Assembly: GCA_050875145.1 (NCBI GenBank)
Contig: JBNMLH010000001.1
Span: 248,001-312,000 of the forward strand
Length of the DNA stretch: 64,000 nt
Source: CAG-411 sp050875145
GTDB lineage: Bacteria; Bacillota; Clostridia; Lachnospirales; Lachnospiraceae
Direction of reading: 5' to 3'
Shown here: positions 55,441-63,863 of the stretch, piece after piece
How positions within the stretch are numbered: the first letter of the stretch is position 1
How the letters are laid out: every line of letters begins with the position of its first letter
Notes under the pieces: model-generated
What the model was told of the DNA's origin: nothing
The model's input: the letters and a program-made list of their open reading frames with translations, nothing else
Databases searched by the model: none
Program-made: the position numbers and the translations under genes

Positions 55441-56160
55441 TCAGGACCACCCGTCCAACGGGTGGTTTGCTCTAGGGCTATAAGCCCTTGTTACTAGGCC
55501 AGCGTCTCAAGGCGCTGGCTTTCTCTTTAGGCTATGGGAATTCTGTTTGCACAGCCTTCCCACAGCTCCGTTCAAGCCATATTGCTCTTGACTCGTCGCT
55601 ACCCCTTAAGGGGTATTGTTACTACCTGGCATCAACCCTTAAAAGGGTCTTCATATTCTTTTACACTCAGCTTATCCAATGCAATATCATGCATTTCCTG
55701 CTCTTGAATATATTTTTTATTGTAGCCTCATTTAATCCTACTGTGCTAACATAATATCCTTCTGCCCAGAAATGACGATTTCCAAATTTATATTTTAAAT
55801 TTGCGTGTTTATCAAATATCATAAGTGCACTTTTTCCTTTTAAATATCCCATAAATGATGATACACTCATCTTTGGTGGAATACTTACTAACATGTGAAT
55901 ATAATCTGGCATTAGATGTCCTTCAATAATTTCGACACCTTTATAACTGCACAGTTGCTTTATAATATCTCTTATATCCGCTTTATATTGATTGTAAATT
56001 ACTTTTCGTCTATACTTAGGTGTGAAGACGATATGATATTTGCACATCCATTTCGTATGTGCAAGTGAATTTTCTTTCTTCGCCATAAAATTACCTTTCC
56101 TTTCTGCAATATAGCTTGAACAACTTTATTGTAAACGGAAAGGTAATTTTTTTGTATAAC
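55441..56160 (-). mobile_element. IS200/IS605-family insertion (IS200 type, single tnpA)
   Basis: About 720 bases. Right end: perfect hairpin CCACCCGTCCAACGGGTGG (55447-55465). Left end: long hairpin AAAATTACCTTTCC (56087-56100) with GGAAAGGTAATTTT (56137-56150) next to the tnpA start, the usual IS200 leader structure that hides the ribosome site. It has no tnpB and no target duplication, as expected. It is inserted in the PD-(D/E)XK gene. Exact ends are approximate. Confidence 0.85.
55632..56086 (-). pseudogene. tnpA: Inactive IS200 transposase TnpA
   Basis: Starts at ATG 56086 as a normal Y1 transposase (HTKWMCKYHIVFTPKYRRKV ... SVSSFMGYLKGKSALMIF). Two lesions are visible: the HUH motif normally PDHVH reads PDYIH, and a 1-base loss in the A-run near 55719 shifts the frame. 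The expected ending KKYIQEQEMHDIALDKL is read in another frame, and the catalytic Tyr in that segment is lost. The element cannot move by itself. Confidence 0.85.
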
Positions 56161-56186
56161 AATGGGCTCAACAGACTAAAGTCCAT
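56154..56186 (-). pseudogene. Possible 5' stub of the interrupted nuclease gene
   Basis: Minus strand ATG at 56184-56186 reads MDFSLLSPLLY and then enters the IS200 end. From memory, nuclease-family proteins of this kind begin with such a SPLLY segment. About 150 codons of the gene would be missing between stub and remainder. No clear ribosome site. Confidence 0.35.
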
Positions 56187-56192
56187 AAAAAT

Positions 56193-56219
56193 AAGGAGCA
56201 ACCATTTCGGTTACTCCTT
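56193..56219 (-). terminator. Terminator after the DUF6339-like gene
   Basis: AAGGAGTAACC and GGTTGCTCCTT hairpin followed by ATTTTT on the minus strand, 14 bases past the stop. Confidence 0.7.
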
Positions 56220-56232
56220 ATTAAAAATCATT

Positions 56233-57225
56233 TTACTGTATATCCTTGATTACGTATTTTCTTCCTGCTATGACAAACTGGGTTCCTTCCTTTTTACCAA
56301 TTAAGTTTTGTGGTTTTGTGTTAAGCACTTTACCAACAGCAACCACTCTACCATCAATAATAGAAAGATTCGGTCCATACTTCTTGCCAGTCAGATTATC
56401 AAACGCTTTAAACTTACTTCCCTCTCGAAGAGCTTTTACATTAACTACTTCAGTCATCACCTCAGCACAAAGTTCTTCAGCCTGTGCTTTATCAAGAAAG
56501 TCTAAAACCTTGATGGCCCCTGCTTGGTTAAGCTTAGCCAAAAAAAGTCTAATTTCTGTTCTTCCTAATTCCGGATGTGCTTTCAGCTCCTTTAATGCGG
56601 CCAAAACTAATACCTTGTTTCTTGCGTAAGAACGCTCTGTTATTGATGTAAAAATATCCTGCTTGCTAAAGAAATATTCCGTGTATTCATACGGGTTATC
56701 ATTATCAGCATCATATGTTAAATATGCACTCCAAAAAAGCCTTGATATCCCCTGCCTAACAAACGCTTTTCCTTTTGATGCCTTGAAGAAATACCTATAA
56801 CCTATTCTATCCAAAATCTTATTTGTACCGAGGTTCTTTTCTTCGCCTTCTTCCCTTGGTGCATCGTCATATTCTTCGTCCTCTTCATCGGGGGCATCAA
56901 TTTTCCAACGAGTATTCATATAATCCCAGTGCTGAATATGTGCTAAATAAGCCCACAATCTTAAATCACTTGCTTGAACCGGATTTATTCTCTGTGAGAA
57001 CGCTTCATATACAATTTTGGCATTTTGAAAATCAGTTTCAGGACCACCAATAATCAACTGATAATCAGGCACTTCAATTTCAGTATCAAAATAGTAGTTT
57101 GGCATATCCTTACTAATGAAATAATTCTCTGCCCACTGCTCTGTTCCCTGGTATTTTTCAATATTATCAGAAATGTCTTTTTCCAACATATCTAATGCTT
57201 TTTGCTTTAAAAAGTATACTTTCAT
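56233..57225 (-). CDS. DUF6339-like protein of the restriction island
   Basis: 330 residues. The N-terminus KVYFLKQKALDMLEKDISDN, the acidic break APDEEDEEYDDAPREEGEE (about 120-140), and NPVQASDLRLWAYLAHIQHW with WDYMNTRW fit what I recall of DUF6339 proteins. The C-terminal 60 residues form a separate beta-rich domain (IIDGRVVAVGKVLNTKPQNL). Cytoplasmic, no catalytic motif seen. Third gene of the ATPase operon, 10 bases after its neighbour. Confidence 0.7.
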   Translation of the reverse strand: MKVYFLKQKALDMLEKDISDNIEKYQGTEQWAENYFISKDMPNYYFDTEIEVPDYQLIIGGPETDFQNAKIVYEAFSQRINPVQASDLRLWAYLAHIQHWDYMNTRWKIDAPDEEDEEYDDAPREEGEEKNLGTNKILDRIGYRYFFKASKGKAFVRQGISRLFWSAYLTYDADNDNPYEYTEYFFSKQDIFTSITERSYARNKVLVLAALKELKAHPELGRTEIRLFLAKLNQAGAIKVLDFLDKAQAEELCAEVMTEVVNVKALREGSKFKAFDNLTGKKYGPNLSIIDGRVVAVGKVLNTKPQNLIGKKEGTQFVIAGRKYVIKDIQ

Positions 57226-57235
57226 GCCATCCTCC

Positions 57236-58093
57236 TTAATCTAAATCATTCAGATAGGATAAAGCCGCTACAAAATTATTTCCAAGAAGAATCTCAGCTG
57301 CTGTAAAAGGCTTACCTAACAATTTCTTGTACTTATTATCGTCATTCTCTGCATAGCGTTTTAAATTTGCGACAATGGTTTTATACCATGATTTACCCTC
57401 AAGACCGCTTTTCTCATCGGGATTATTTTCATCATTGCTAATGATTCCAATGGCCTCGACTACAACGGGAATTGATAAAATAGCATTTAGCATCTTGTAC
57501 TTCTTCTTGTTATATCCACAGTTCTTATAGTCTTCAAATTGTTCTGTAGGCAAAGTGATGTTAATAAGATTACCTGTAAAGTCACAGCGCAATTCCTTCA
57601 ATGAATCGCTACCCTCAAAATGTACGATTGAAGATCCATTCTTAATGATATCATTCTGATAAAATGCATCAAATGTTCTTTTTTGTCCGATTCCAACGAT
57701 CTCTCCAGGGTTAATTGTATACTTGATTGAACGATATTCCTCTACAAAATCAGCATTCGTAAAATCGGTTATCTTCTCCATCGCAATAATACACGGAGTT
57801 AGTTCTACTGTTTCATGAATCAATGTCGGGTCTATTTTTTGAGCTACATTATTTGTAATTCTGACTAGCCTTCTAAGCCAAGTTGAAACACATTCGATTT
57901 CAATTGCATATGTCAGCTTACCCTCATCAATCATGCTCTGGATTTCAGTATTAGATATAGAAAACTTAGGATGGATGTAATAGCCATCATTTTCCGGCGT
58001 TACTGTTAATTCTCCCTCAAAAACAGTATCAATATAATCTTCCGAATATGGTCTTATTACCGGGTATGGATAATTAATACTAACGTTTAGCAT
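57236..58093 (-). CDS. Island accessory protein, unknown fold
   Basis: 285 residues, start overlapping the ATPase stop by 14 bases. Beta-rich with a Tyr/Pro opening (VSINYPYPVIRPYSEDYIDT), a middle segment ECVSTWLRRLVRITNNVAQK and a C-terminal helical part (YKTIVANLKRYAENDDNKYK). No motif recognised. Tight coupling with the GHKL ATPase suggests the two proteins form a complex. Confidence 0.65.
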   Translation of the reverse strand: MLNVSINYPYPVIRPYSEDYIDTVFEGELTVTPENDGYYIHPKFSISNTEIQSMIDEGKLTYAIEIECVSTWLRRLVRITNNVAQKIDPTLIHETVELTPCIIAMEKITDFTNADFVEEYRSIKYTINPGEIVGIGQKRTFDAFYQNDIIKNGSSIVHFEGSDSLKELRCDFTGNLINITLPTEQFEDYKNCGYNKKKYKMLNAILSIPVVVEAIGIISNDENNPDEKSGLEGKSWYKTIVANLKRYAENDDNKYKKLLGKPFTAAEILLGNNFVAALSYLNDLD

Positions 58094-60044
58094 ATCCTCT
58101 CACCTCCAAAGTCTTTCGTACACGCTCAGCAATTTTCATACGTAGCACAACCTTATCTCCCTCGTTTACAGTACCTAACTCCACCATTCCATTTTTAATA
58201 TTTAAAGCCTTACCATTTCGAGTAGCCTTTGATATTTCTGCTCTTGCCAAATTATTATCATCACTTGAAATTTTAGTTGCAATCATTAAATTATCTACAG
58301 CCTCATCAACAACAAAAGAAACTTGGTACTCTCCAGCCTCTGTATCGTATGGAGTTTTTATATTAGAAATATATACCTCTGATACTTTATTCAATCCTGT
58401 ACCACGATGGTTATCCGTACGCTTACGTTTCTTCTTATCTTGATTGTCATCATCTTTAGGCTTATGGTTTTTGTGTTTCTTTGAGCCGCCATTCTTCTTC
58501 ATGCTTATATCAGCCTGTTTTCTTCTTTTTCCAGTTTTAACAGTCTGAAGTTCAAAATCTAGCGGTTTAAAGTCAGCGAACGCCTTTTCTTCCTTCTTTT
58601 CGTCATCCTCGTCTTCATTGCGAAGAAATTCACTTAGCCCGAAAGCGTCTATAGATTTATCGCCCATATCGGGTATTTCGGCCTTTACTGCATCAAGAAT
58701 TAACGAATGAATTTTATTGATAATTCCTCTCGCCTTTTCTTTTTCTTCCTTATATTCATCTGCAGCCCAATCATCGTGTGCTTGATTTTCACACTTTCTC
58801 AAGAAACTACTAATATTATCCTTTGGCTCGTCCGAAACAGCATTAGCACCTGTTGCAATGAATATCGCTGTGAAATTGGTTTGGATTCTAAAATTGATAT
58901 CCTCACGAATCTTCATACCAGCTTGGCGCATTTCCAAAACTTTACGATCTGCACATTCATCCCCTACTAATAAATAGAGTTCGTATTCTCCCATGCTGTG
59001 ACCATTGTATTCAAAATTCTTACCTACTATTGACTTACAATTCGGATTCGTAAGCATAGCCCAATACGAAGGGGCAGTAAAACTGAATGTTGTATCATTC
59101 TCCATATATTCTTTGCAATACTCTTCGTAGTAAGCAATCATATCTCCGAGATTACTCTTATTAATCTCTACGACTTTATCACCTTCAACAATTTCCACGT
59201 TCAACTTTCCACGATATATAGAATAGAAAAAGTACTCTATTACACTAATTGCTGATTGCTCAATCCAATCTTCCTCTTTTTCAAATCCGAGCACGAACAA
59301 ATCAGTGCCAACAACATCACGTCTAAAAACAGGCGCTATATCATCAACAGAAAATACCGCATCAAAATTATCACTGTCTGTATCTGCAAATAGTCCAATA
59401 TTCTGTTTTACAACATTTTTCTGTTTATCTTCATCAAACTCGCTAAAGGTTGTTAATATAGCTTTTCCTTGAAATGCTGTTTCTCCTTCTCTAGTCTTTG
59501 TAGAGTACAGAACCGTGCGTAGTGCAGAGAAATTATAAGGTGCAAATTTTCCGACACCAAATGCTCCACTTGAACCATTTGATTTATTAGTTGCACTTCT
59601 TTCTCTAACAAGTCCAGTCCAGTTACTACCTTTTTCTTCATGTACCCCGCGAAGTCCATATGTATTGTAGTCACTAATCTTTAAAACAGGAACCTTTCCT
59701 TCATGCGCAAGATACTTTTCCGAAGCATCACATATCACCTTAAGCTTTGCCCCATCATCTCCGTCATGGTAATATTCATGACACTTATGAATTACTTCAT
59801 TTAATCTTTGATAATCAGGAATATCATCTCTATCAACATATACTAATTCGAATCTAGCTCTTACTGGAACATCTTCCGGCAATCTATCATCCTTAGCATC
59901 TGTTATATTTTGTAAAATTTCTTTTGCCAACCCTTTATAAGGCTGTCTTTTGAAAATTCCTATTCCAGCATCATTAACGCCAACCTTATCTGCTGCCCCA
60001 AGTTCCGAAAAAATCCACTTATAACTATTTTTCCAGCCAAACAT
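58080..60044 (-). CDS. GHKL-fold ATPase, Hsp90/MutL/MORC-like (paraMORC type)
   Basis: 654 residues. Bergerat ATP-fold motifs are all visible near the N-terminus: N-box KEILQNITDAKDD (E..N..DA), G1-like KISDYNTYGLRG, and G2 SSGAFGVGKFAPYNFS. An S5-like transducer region follows (about 230-420), then a basic low-complexity linker (about 515-555; KKHKNHKPKDDDNQDKKKRK) and a C-terminal beta domain. Prokaryotic paraMORC ATPases of this type were described in restriction-modification neighbourhoods and are thought to clamp or remodel DNA on ATP binding. Here it sits between a DNA methyltransferase and a PD-(D/E)XK nuclease. Confidence 0.82.
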   Translation of the reverse strand: MFGWKNSYKWIFSELGAADKVGVNDAGIGIFKRQPYKGLAKEILQNITDAKDDRLPEDVPVRARFELVYVDRDDIPDYQRLNEVIHKCHEYYHDGDDGAKLKVICDASEKYLAHEGKVPVLKISDYNTYGLRGVHEEKGSNWTGLVRERSATNKSNGSSGAFGVGKFAPYNFSALRTVLYSTKTREGETAFQGKAILTTFSEFDEDKQKNVVKQNIGLFADTDSDNFDAVFSVDDIAPVFRRDVVGTDLFVLGFEKEEDWIEQSAISVIEYFFYSIYRGKLNVEIVEGDKVVEINKSNLGDMIAYYEEYCKEYMENDTTFSFTAPSYWAMLTNPNCKSIVGKNFEYNGHSMGEYELYLLVGDECADRKVLEMRQAGMKIREDINFRIQTNFTAIFIATGANAVSDEPKDNISSFLRKCENQAHDDWAADEYKEEKEKARGIINKIHSLILDAVKAEIPDMGDKSIDAFGLSEFLRNEDEDDEKKEEKAFADFKPLDFELQTVKTGKRRKQADISMKKNGGSKKHKNHKPKDDDNQDKKKRKRTDNHRGTGLNKVSEVYISNIKTPYDTEAGEYQVSFVVDEAVDNLMIATKISSDDNNLARAEISKATRNGKALNIKNGMVELGTVNEGDKVVLRMKIAERVRKTLEVRGYAKR

Positions 60045-60055
60045 AGTTCTCCTCC

Positions 60056-60304
60056 TTAGTCGAGAGTAAATCTACTACCTTTCTCACTATCCTGCTTACT
60101 AAATCTTTTTCGAGCCTCGTCTAATTCAAGTTGAATAGCCTTAAAGATTTTATCCACATCTTTTTGTGAGTACTCATATTGACTTGTGTTGCTACAATTT
60201 CCCAATAGTTGGACCATGTCAATAATCTTATTTGTTCTTGCCTCAGCTAATCTCACAAATTTGTCTCGTTTAGTTTCATTTTCAAGTCCTTTTTTTGCCG
60301 CCAT
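60056..60304 (-). CDS. Small island protein next to the ATPase
   Basis: 82 residues from ATG 60304 (GGAAGGGG upstream). Basic start MAAKKGLENETKRDKFVRLA and a helical middle EARTNKIIDMVQLLGNCSNT, ending KGSRFTLD. Similar small proteins recur next to methyltransferases and defence genes in my memory, but I cannot name the family. First gene of the operon running to 56233. Confidence 0.65.
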   Translation of the reverse strand: MAAKKGLENETKRDKFVRLAEARTNKIIDMVQLLGNCSNTSQYEYSQKDVDKIFKAIQLELDEARKRFSKQDSEKGSRFTLD

Positions 60305-60486
60305 ATACAATACCCCTTCCAAATGCAACTAACATTCAAAGTATATTTCATTATTATTATAATCAAAATATCATATTTTGTAGCATTTGTCAAATACTAT
60401 AGTTTATTTATCAATTATTATTCTAACATTATTTCTAGCATTTTTAAAATACCATATAGTTGCATTTATTATATGCATACAAAAAA

Positions 60487-60525
60487 GAGCATTTGCAATA
60501 TGCTATATGCTTATTACAAATGCTC
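60487..60525 (-). terminator. Terminator of the methyltransferase gene
   Basis: GAGCATTTG and CAAATGCTC stem, with TTTTTTG following on the minus strand. It separates the HTH-methyltransferase unit from the ATPase unit. The 60305-60486 stretch is very AT-rich and probably holds the promoter of the ATPase operon. Confidence 0.75.
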
Positions 60526-60534
60526 AATAAACAT

Positions 60535-62187
60535 TTATTCATTTATATACTGTAATAACTTCTCAGCTATTCCTTTAGCAAGAAGTGGCGGAACAGCGTT
60601 GCCAACTTGTTGAAACTGCGAATCCTTTGTTCCCACAAATTCAAAACTATCCGGAAATGACTGTAACCTCGCAGCCTCTCTTACTGTAACTGCTCTATCC
60701 AAAGTAGGATGAATCCACATCGATTTTCTTACATTCACTACAGTACCAGATGGTGCATCCGGTTCTAACCTTAAATAAATTGTATTCTGTGTTCTCTCTG
60801 GCTTTGAATATGTCGATTTCATTTCCTTAGATAAACTGTGAAAATTTTTACCCGGCTGTATTTGTTTGAATCTCTCTAATGCTGTTTCTGTTGTTTGTGT
60901 TGTAATATGATTCTTTACAGAAACACTTCCTTCACGCATTTGTTTTGCATAATCACTTAACACTTCTACGCCTGTGTATGCTACTTCTTCAAATTCTTTA
61001 TCATACCCAACTTCATAAGTTGCCAAATCCATGATTGCCTGTCCAACAGTTGGCACCACTAAATTATCAGGAGCTTTTGGTAACTCCAACTCCACATCAC
61101 CATATAAATCTCTTCTAATTCCTATAACTATATGACGTCTTCGTTCCTGTGGAACACCAAACCATTCTGCGTTTACAGTATCTCCTTTTTGAATGTATTC
61201 GTCTCCTAAAATGGCATTCACATAGTCGTTAACCGAATATGAATTAACTCTATATACTAAGCAACCTTTATCATCCACCGAATACTGTCCTATCAATCCA
61301 TTAGAACTAATTTCCTCCATCGTTTCAATCATCTTTTGCAATGAAACAATATACCTAATTACTTCTTCCTGTTCTGACACTTTGAGCATTAATTCATTCA
61401 GCTTATCTTTATAATCGCTTTCTTCTTTATTATCTGGTAAAGGCACCTCAGAAATTGAATCTTTTATTATTGTCAAGCGCGCCGCGATTGTTTCATCAAT
61501 TCTATCTGTATTTAATGTATCATCAATACGTCTTATTATCTCTGCTGAATGCTTTTCCAAATATGTAGGAAATCTTTTCTTATTACCTATATTCTTTCCC
61601 AACACACTAAGTAGCTGCAACAAATCTTTCGGAATTGTAAATCTTGCAAAATCCATTTCATCAACTAATGAAAAATCAATATTTTCATATTGGCAGTTTG
61701 CCACATATAATATATCTTCTCTCTTTGGTATATCAAACCCTGTTGCGATTAACGCTTCTATCTCTTGATTGTCCTTTGTAGATTCATAAAACCTATGTGT
61801 ATCTGAACGTAACATGCTTACATTCTCCATCACAAACGCTTTCGGTTTTATTTCCTTAATGGCTCTAAAGTATTCTTTAACCAATCCATTATTCATACTA
61901 ATCAAATGATTCTTTTGTCTATTTGCATTTGAAAATCCTTGACACGGTGGTCCACCAATAACAATATCAATGCCTCCAACTTTTTCACTAAGTTGTGCAA
62001 AATCATACCCTACCACATTGTCAATAAATGTAAAACCATCATTATTTCCAACTAAGTTCTTCTTATATGTTGCCTTTGCATTTGCATTTATTTCGGCAGC
62101 TGCAACCAATTCGAATTGTCCTGTCATCTTAAACCCCAGACTCAAGCCACCCGCCCCAGCAAACAAATCAATTGTCTTTAACATCAT
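60535..62187 (-). CDS. C5-cytosine DNA methyltransferase
   Basis: 550 residues. Motif I TIDLFAGAGGLSLGFK, motif IV GGPPCQGFSNANRQ with the catalytic Cys, motif VI MENVSML, motif VIII QERRRHIVIGIR, motif IX TVREAARLQSFPDSF and motif X QVGNAVPPLLAKGIAEKL are all in order, so the enzyme should be active. An insert of about 200 residues between VI and VIII makes it larger than typical 330-420-residue enzymes. It methylates cytosine at C5 to protect host DNA. It overlaps the HTH gene by 20 bases. Confidence 0.95.
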   Translation of the reverse strand: MMLKTIDLFAGAGGLSLGFKMTGQFELVAAAEINANAKATYKKNLVGNNDGFTFIDNVVGYDFAQLSEKVGGIDIVIGGPPCQGFSNANRQKNHLISMNNGLVKEYFRAIKEIKPKAFVMENVSMLRSDTHRFYESTKDNQEIEALIATGFDIPKREDILYVANCQYENIDFSLVDEMDFARFTIPKDLLQLLSVLGKNIGNKKRFPTYLEKHSAEIIRRIDDTLNTDRIDETIAARLTIIKDSISEVPLPDNKEESDYKDKLNELMLKVSEQEEVIRYIVSLQKMIETMEEISSNGLIGQYSVDDKGCLVYRVNSYSVNDYVNAILGDEYIQKGDTVNAEWFGVPQERRRHIVIGIRRDLYGDVELELPKAPDNLVVPTVGQAIMDLATYEVGYDKEFEEVAYTGVEVLSDYAKQMREGSVSVKNHITTQTTETALERFKQIQPGKNFHSLSKEMKSTYSKPERTQNTIYLRLEPDAPSGTVVNVRKSMWIHPTLDRAVTVREAARLQSFPDSFEFVGTKDSQFQQVGNAVPPLLAKGIAEKLLQYINE

Positions 62188-62389
62188 TATCTGCCTCTCT
62201 TTCTTCGCTTGTTATACAATTCTGCCTGTGCATCCATTCATCAACTTCACTAATCTTAAATTTCCATTTTCTATCAAACTTATATGCAGGCATATTTTGC
62301 ATTTTAACCATCTTTTTCACAGTGTCTCTGCTCGCACCGAGATGATTACAAATCTCTTCCATAGAAACCCAGCGTTCATTCTTATTCAC
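62168..62389 (-). CDS. Excisionase/MerR-type helix-turn-helix protein
   Basis: 73 residues: HTH_17 domain WVSMEEICNHLGASRDTVKK then MPAYKFDRKWKFKISEVDEW and an acidic tail EEREADNDVKDN. Such small proteins often sit in front of C5 methyltransferases and probably control their expression; they resemble excisionases but need not act as such. AAGGAGAAATG lies upstream. Confidence 0.82.
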   Translation of the reverse strand: MNKNERWVSMEEICNHLGASRDTVKKMVKMQNMPAYKFDRKWKFKISEVDEWMHRQNCITSEEREADNDVKDN

Positions 62390-62539
62390 AAGACATTTCT
62401 CCTTTCAAACAGCACTACTATTTTATCATATTCTCATATTTTTCTCAATACTATTATTTGTGTTTTAACAAGTTTAATCACTAATACTCGCTAATTATTA
62501 CTATTTAATACTATTTTTATCGTTTTATGCACAAAAAAA

Positions 62540-62576
62540 CCACCCTTCGTAGTAGATTACTACTAACGAAAAGTGG
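62540..62576. terminator. Long hairpin at the right island end
   Basis: CCACCCTTCGTAGTAG pairs with CTACTAACGAAAAGTGG. It may terminate transcription from the right-hand gene. The rest of 62390-62709 holds CCTTAGTAGT (62612) and GCGGTTTTCCGC dyads but no gene. Confidence 0.6.
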
Positions 62577-62709
62577 CTGTTTATTTGCCTTTATTCACTC
62601 TTCGGTTCAACCCTTAGTAGTCTAAACCGTAGTATTTATGCGGTTTTCCGCCATAATATGCCGTACTCTGCCCCGCTTTGCCAAACCCTGCATTATAGTA
62701 AAACTGGAG

Positions 62710-62740
62710 TGCCGTGGCAGATGAAAAGTACTTTTATCAT
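62710..62740 (-). pseudogene. Truncated 5' end of an LMW-PTP gene (right island boundary)
   Basis: AAGGAG, a 10-base spacer and then codons for MIKVLFICHG, the phosphatase start, after which the match stops. It differs from the intact copy at 54389 in a few bases (ATCCTA versus GTACTT). It is the second arm of the direct repeat. Confidence 0.85.
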
Positions 62741-62741
62741 A
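62710..62741. repeat. Right copy of island-flanking direct repeat
   Basis: TGCCGTGGCAGATGAA (62710-62725) then AAGTAC and TTTTATCATA. The 16-base left block is identical to 54359-54374 and would be the crossover core. Confidence 0.75.
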
Positions 62742-62756
62742 TTTATCAATCTCCTT

Positions 62757-63561
62757 CTACAGATTATTCCTCATAATTTCCCTATAATTCTCTGGGAAGC
62801 CAATCAACTTCAAATCAATATCATCCCTATACTCACTTATCACAGTCTCTACCGTTTGAATCAAAGATTTCTTACTACTCTCATCTGGTAATCTTTTTAA
62901 CAAGACAAGCGTATACGCAAATAAAGAGTTATTCTTTATTTCTGGATGTTTTCTCAAAAAAGACATTGTAAACTTTGCCGGAGGATTAAAATCTGTATTA
63001 TACATTCTAGCCGCATGTGCACATTTATTTCGCAAAATTGACAAACAATGAAGATGATTTTCTAATGTACCTCTTCCAACATCAACCATATGGGCGATAG
63101 CATCCTTTTCCGAATAATACATAGAACTGTATAATTTAGACATATTAGAAAAAGACATTAATTCCACAATAACCCACAACGGCATTTTACTAGAGTATTT
63201 TATTTTGTGATGCTTCACAATCAGGCTATCTTTATAATAATTTTTCTCTCTACTGAAATTTTCCATAACTTCCCTATAACCCTTTTTGTTATAGAAAATA
63301 TTTTTATCATAATGCTGATCATACGGAACTTCCGTACATTTAGCAATTGAAAATCCATATGCTATTTGCGTTCTATAATATACTTCTGCCTTTTCAATAT
63401 ACCGCCGAAATGTATCACGTAATATTTCATCCACTTTATATAGATGATATACCGTTTCAAATGTAGTTCCCTCTACATAGTCACTACCAGAAGGTTCTTG
63501 TCTAAATTGCAAAGCATAACCCGTAAAACGATAATAAGGTCAATGATTTTTTCAAATCCAT
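62757..63561 (-). pseudogene. Abi_2-family abortive infection gene, N-terminally deleted
   Basis: The open frame (up to 63539) reads YYRFTGYALQFRQEPSGSDY, KVDEILRDTFRRYIEKAEVY and the HEPN-type RNase motif RNKCAH (R-x4-H), all features of Abi_2/AbiD/AbiF proteins. The frame begins right after a TGA at 63540-63542, with no start. A good start with AAAGGAG (ATG 63559) reads only MDLKKSLT in another frame. About 35-40 codons were deleted with a frameshift. Translation might begin at a TTG inside, giving a shortened protein. Confidence 0.78.
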
Positions 63562-63579
63562 AAAATCTCTCCTTTACGT

Positions 63580-63640
63580 AAAAAAGCTGAGCACAAGTCT
63601 CAGCTTGGTCCCCAATGCAAAAAAAGACTTTGGGCAACTC
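63580..63640 (-). ncRNA. Structured leader resembling the AbiF RNA motif
   Basis: Just upstream of the Abi gene, minus strand: GCCCAAAGTC then GCATTGGGGACC can pair. It is followed by a perfect hairpin AGCTGAG-acttgtg-CTCAGCT and a T-run. This fits the published AbiF RNA motif, found upstream of Abi genes, as I recall it; I cannot test it against the covariance model. Confidence 0.5.
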
Positions 63641-63863
63641 TGTTACATTTAGTATATTCAAAAAATAAGAAAAATACAATAGTTTTTATATTTTTCCCTT
63701 ATTTTCATCGGTAAAAAGTCTATCACATCACATCTAAATAATTCATTACTACCAAGAATTTTTCCAACGCATTTGTCTTTCTTCCAGTTTAAATTGTCCT
63801 GAACATTTTCTGGTTCATCGGCTTCTCCTGTCCTTTTTCCATAACTTTTCTTTATGTTCTTTA

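Noticed and set aside
62168..62389. Excisionase of an integrative element
   Set aside because: The fold fits, but no integrase is present and small HTH proteins often precede C5 methyltransferases as regulators.
63661..63863. An open minus-strand frame of about 70 codons (KKSYGKRTGEADEPENVQDN and following)
   Set aside because: The composition looks coding but there is no start codon and no family recognised; it may be the tail of a broken gene. Not strong enough to list as a gene.
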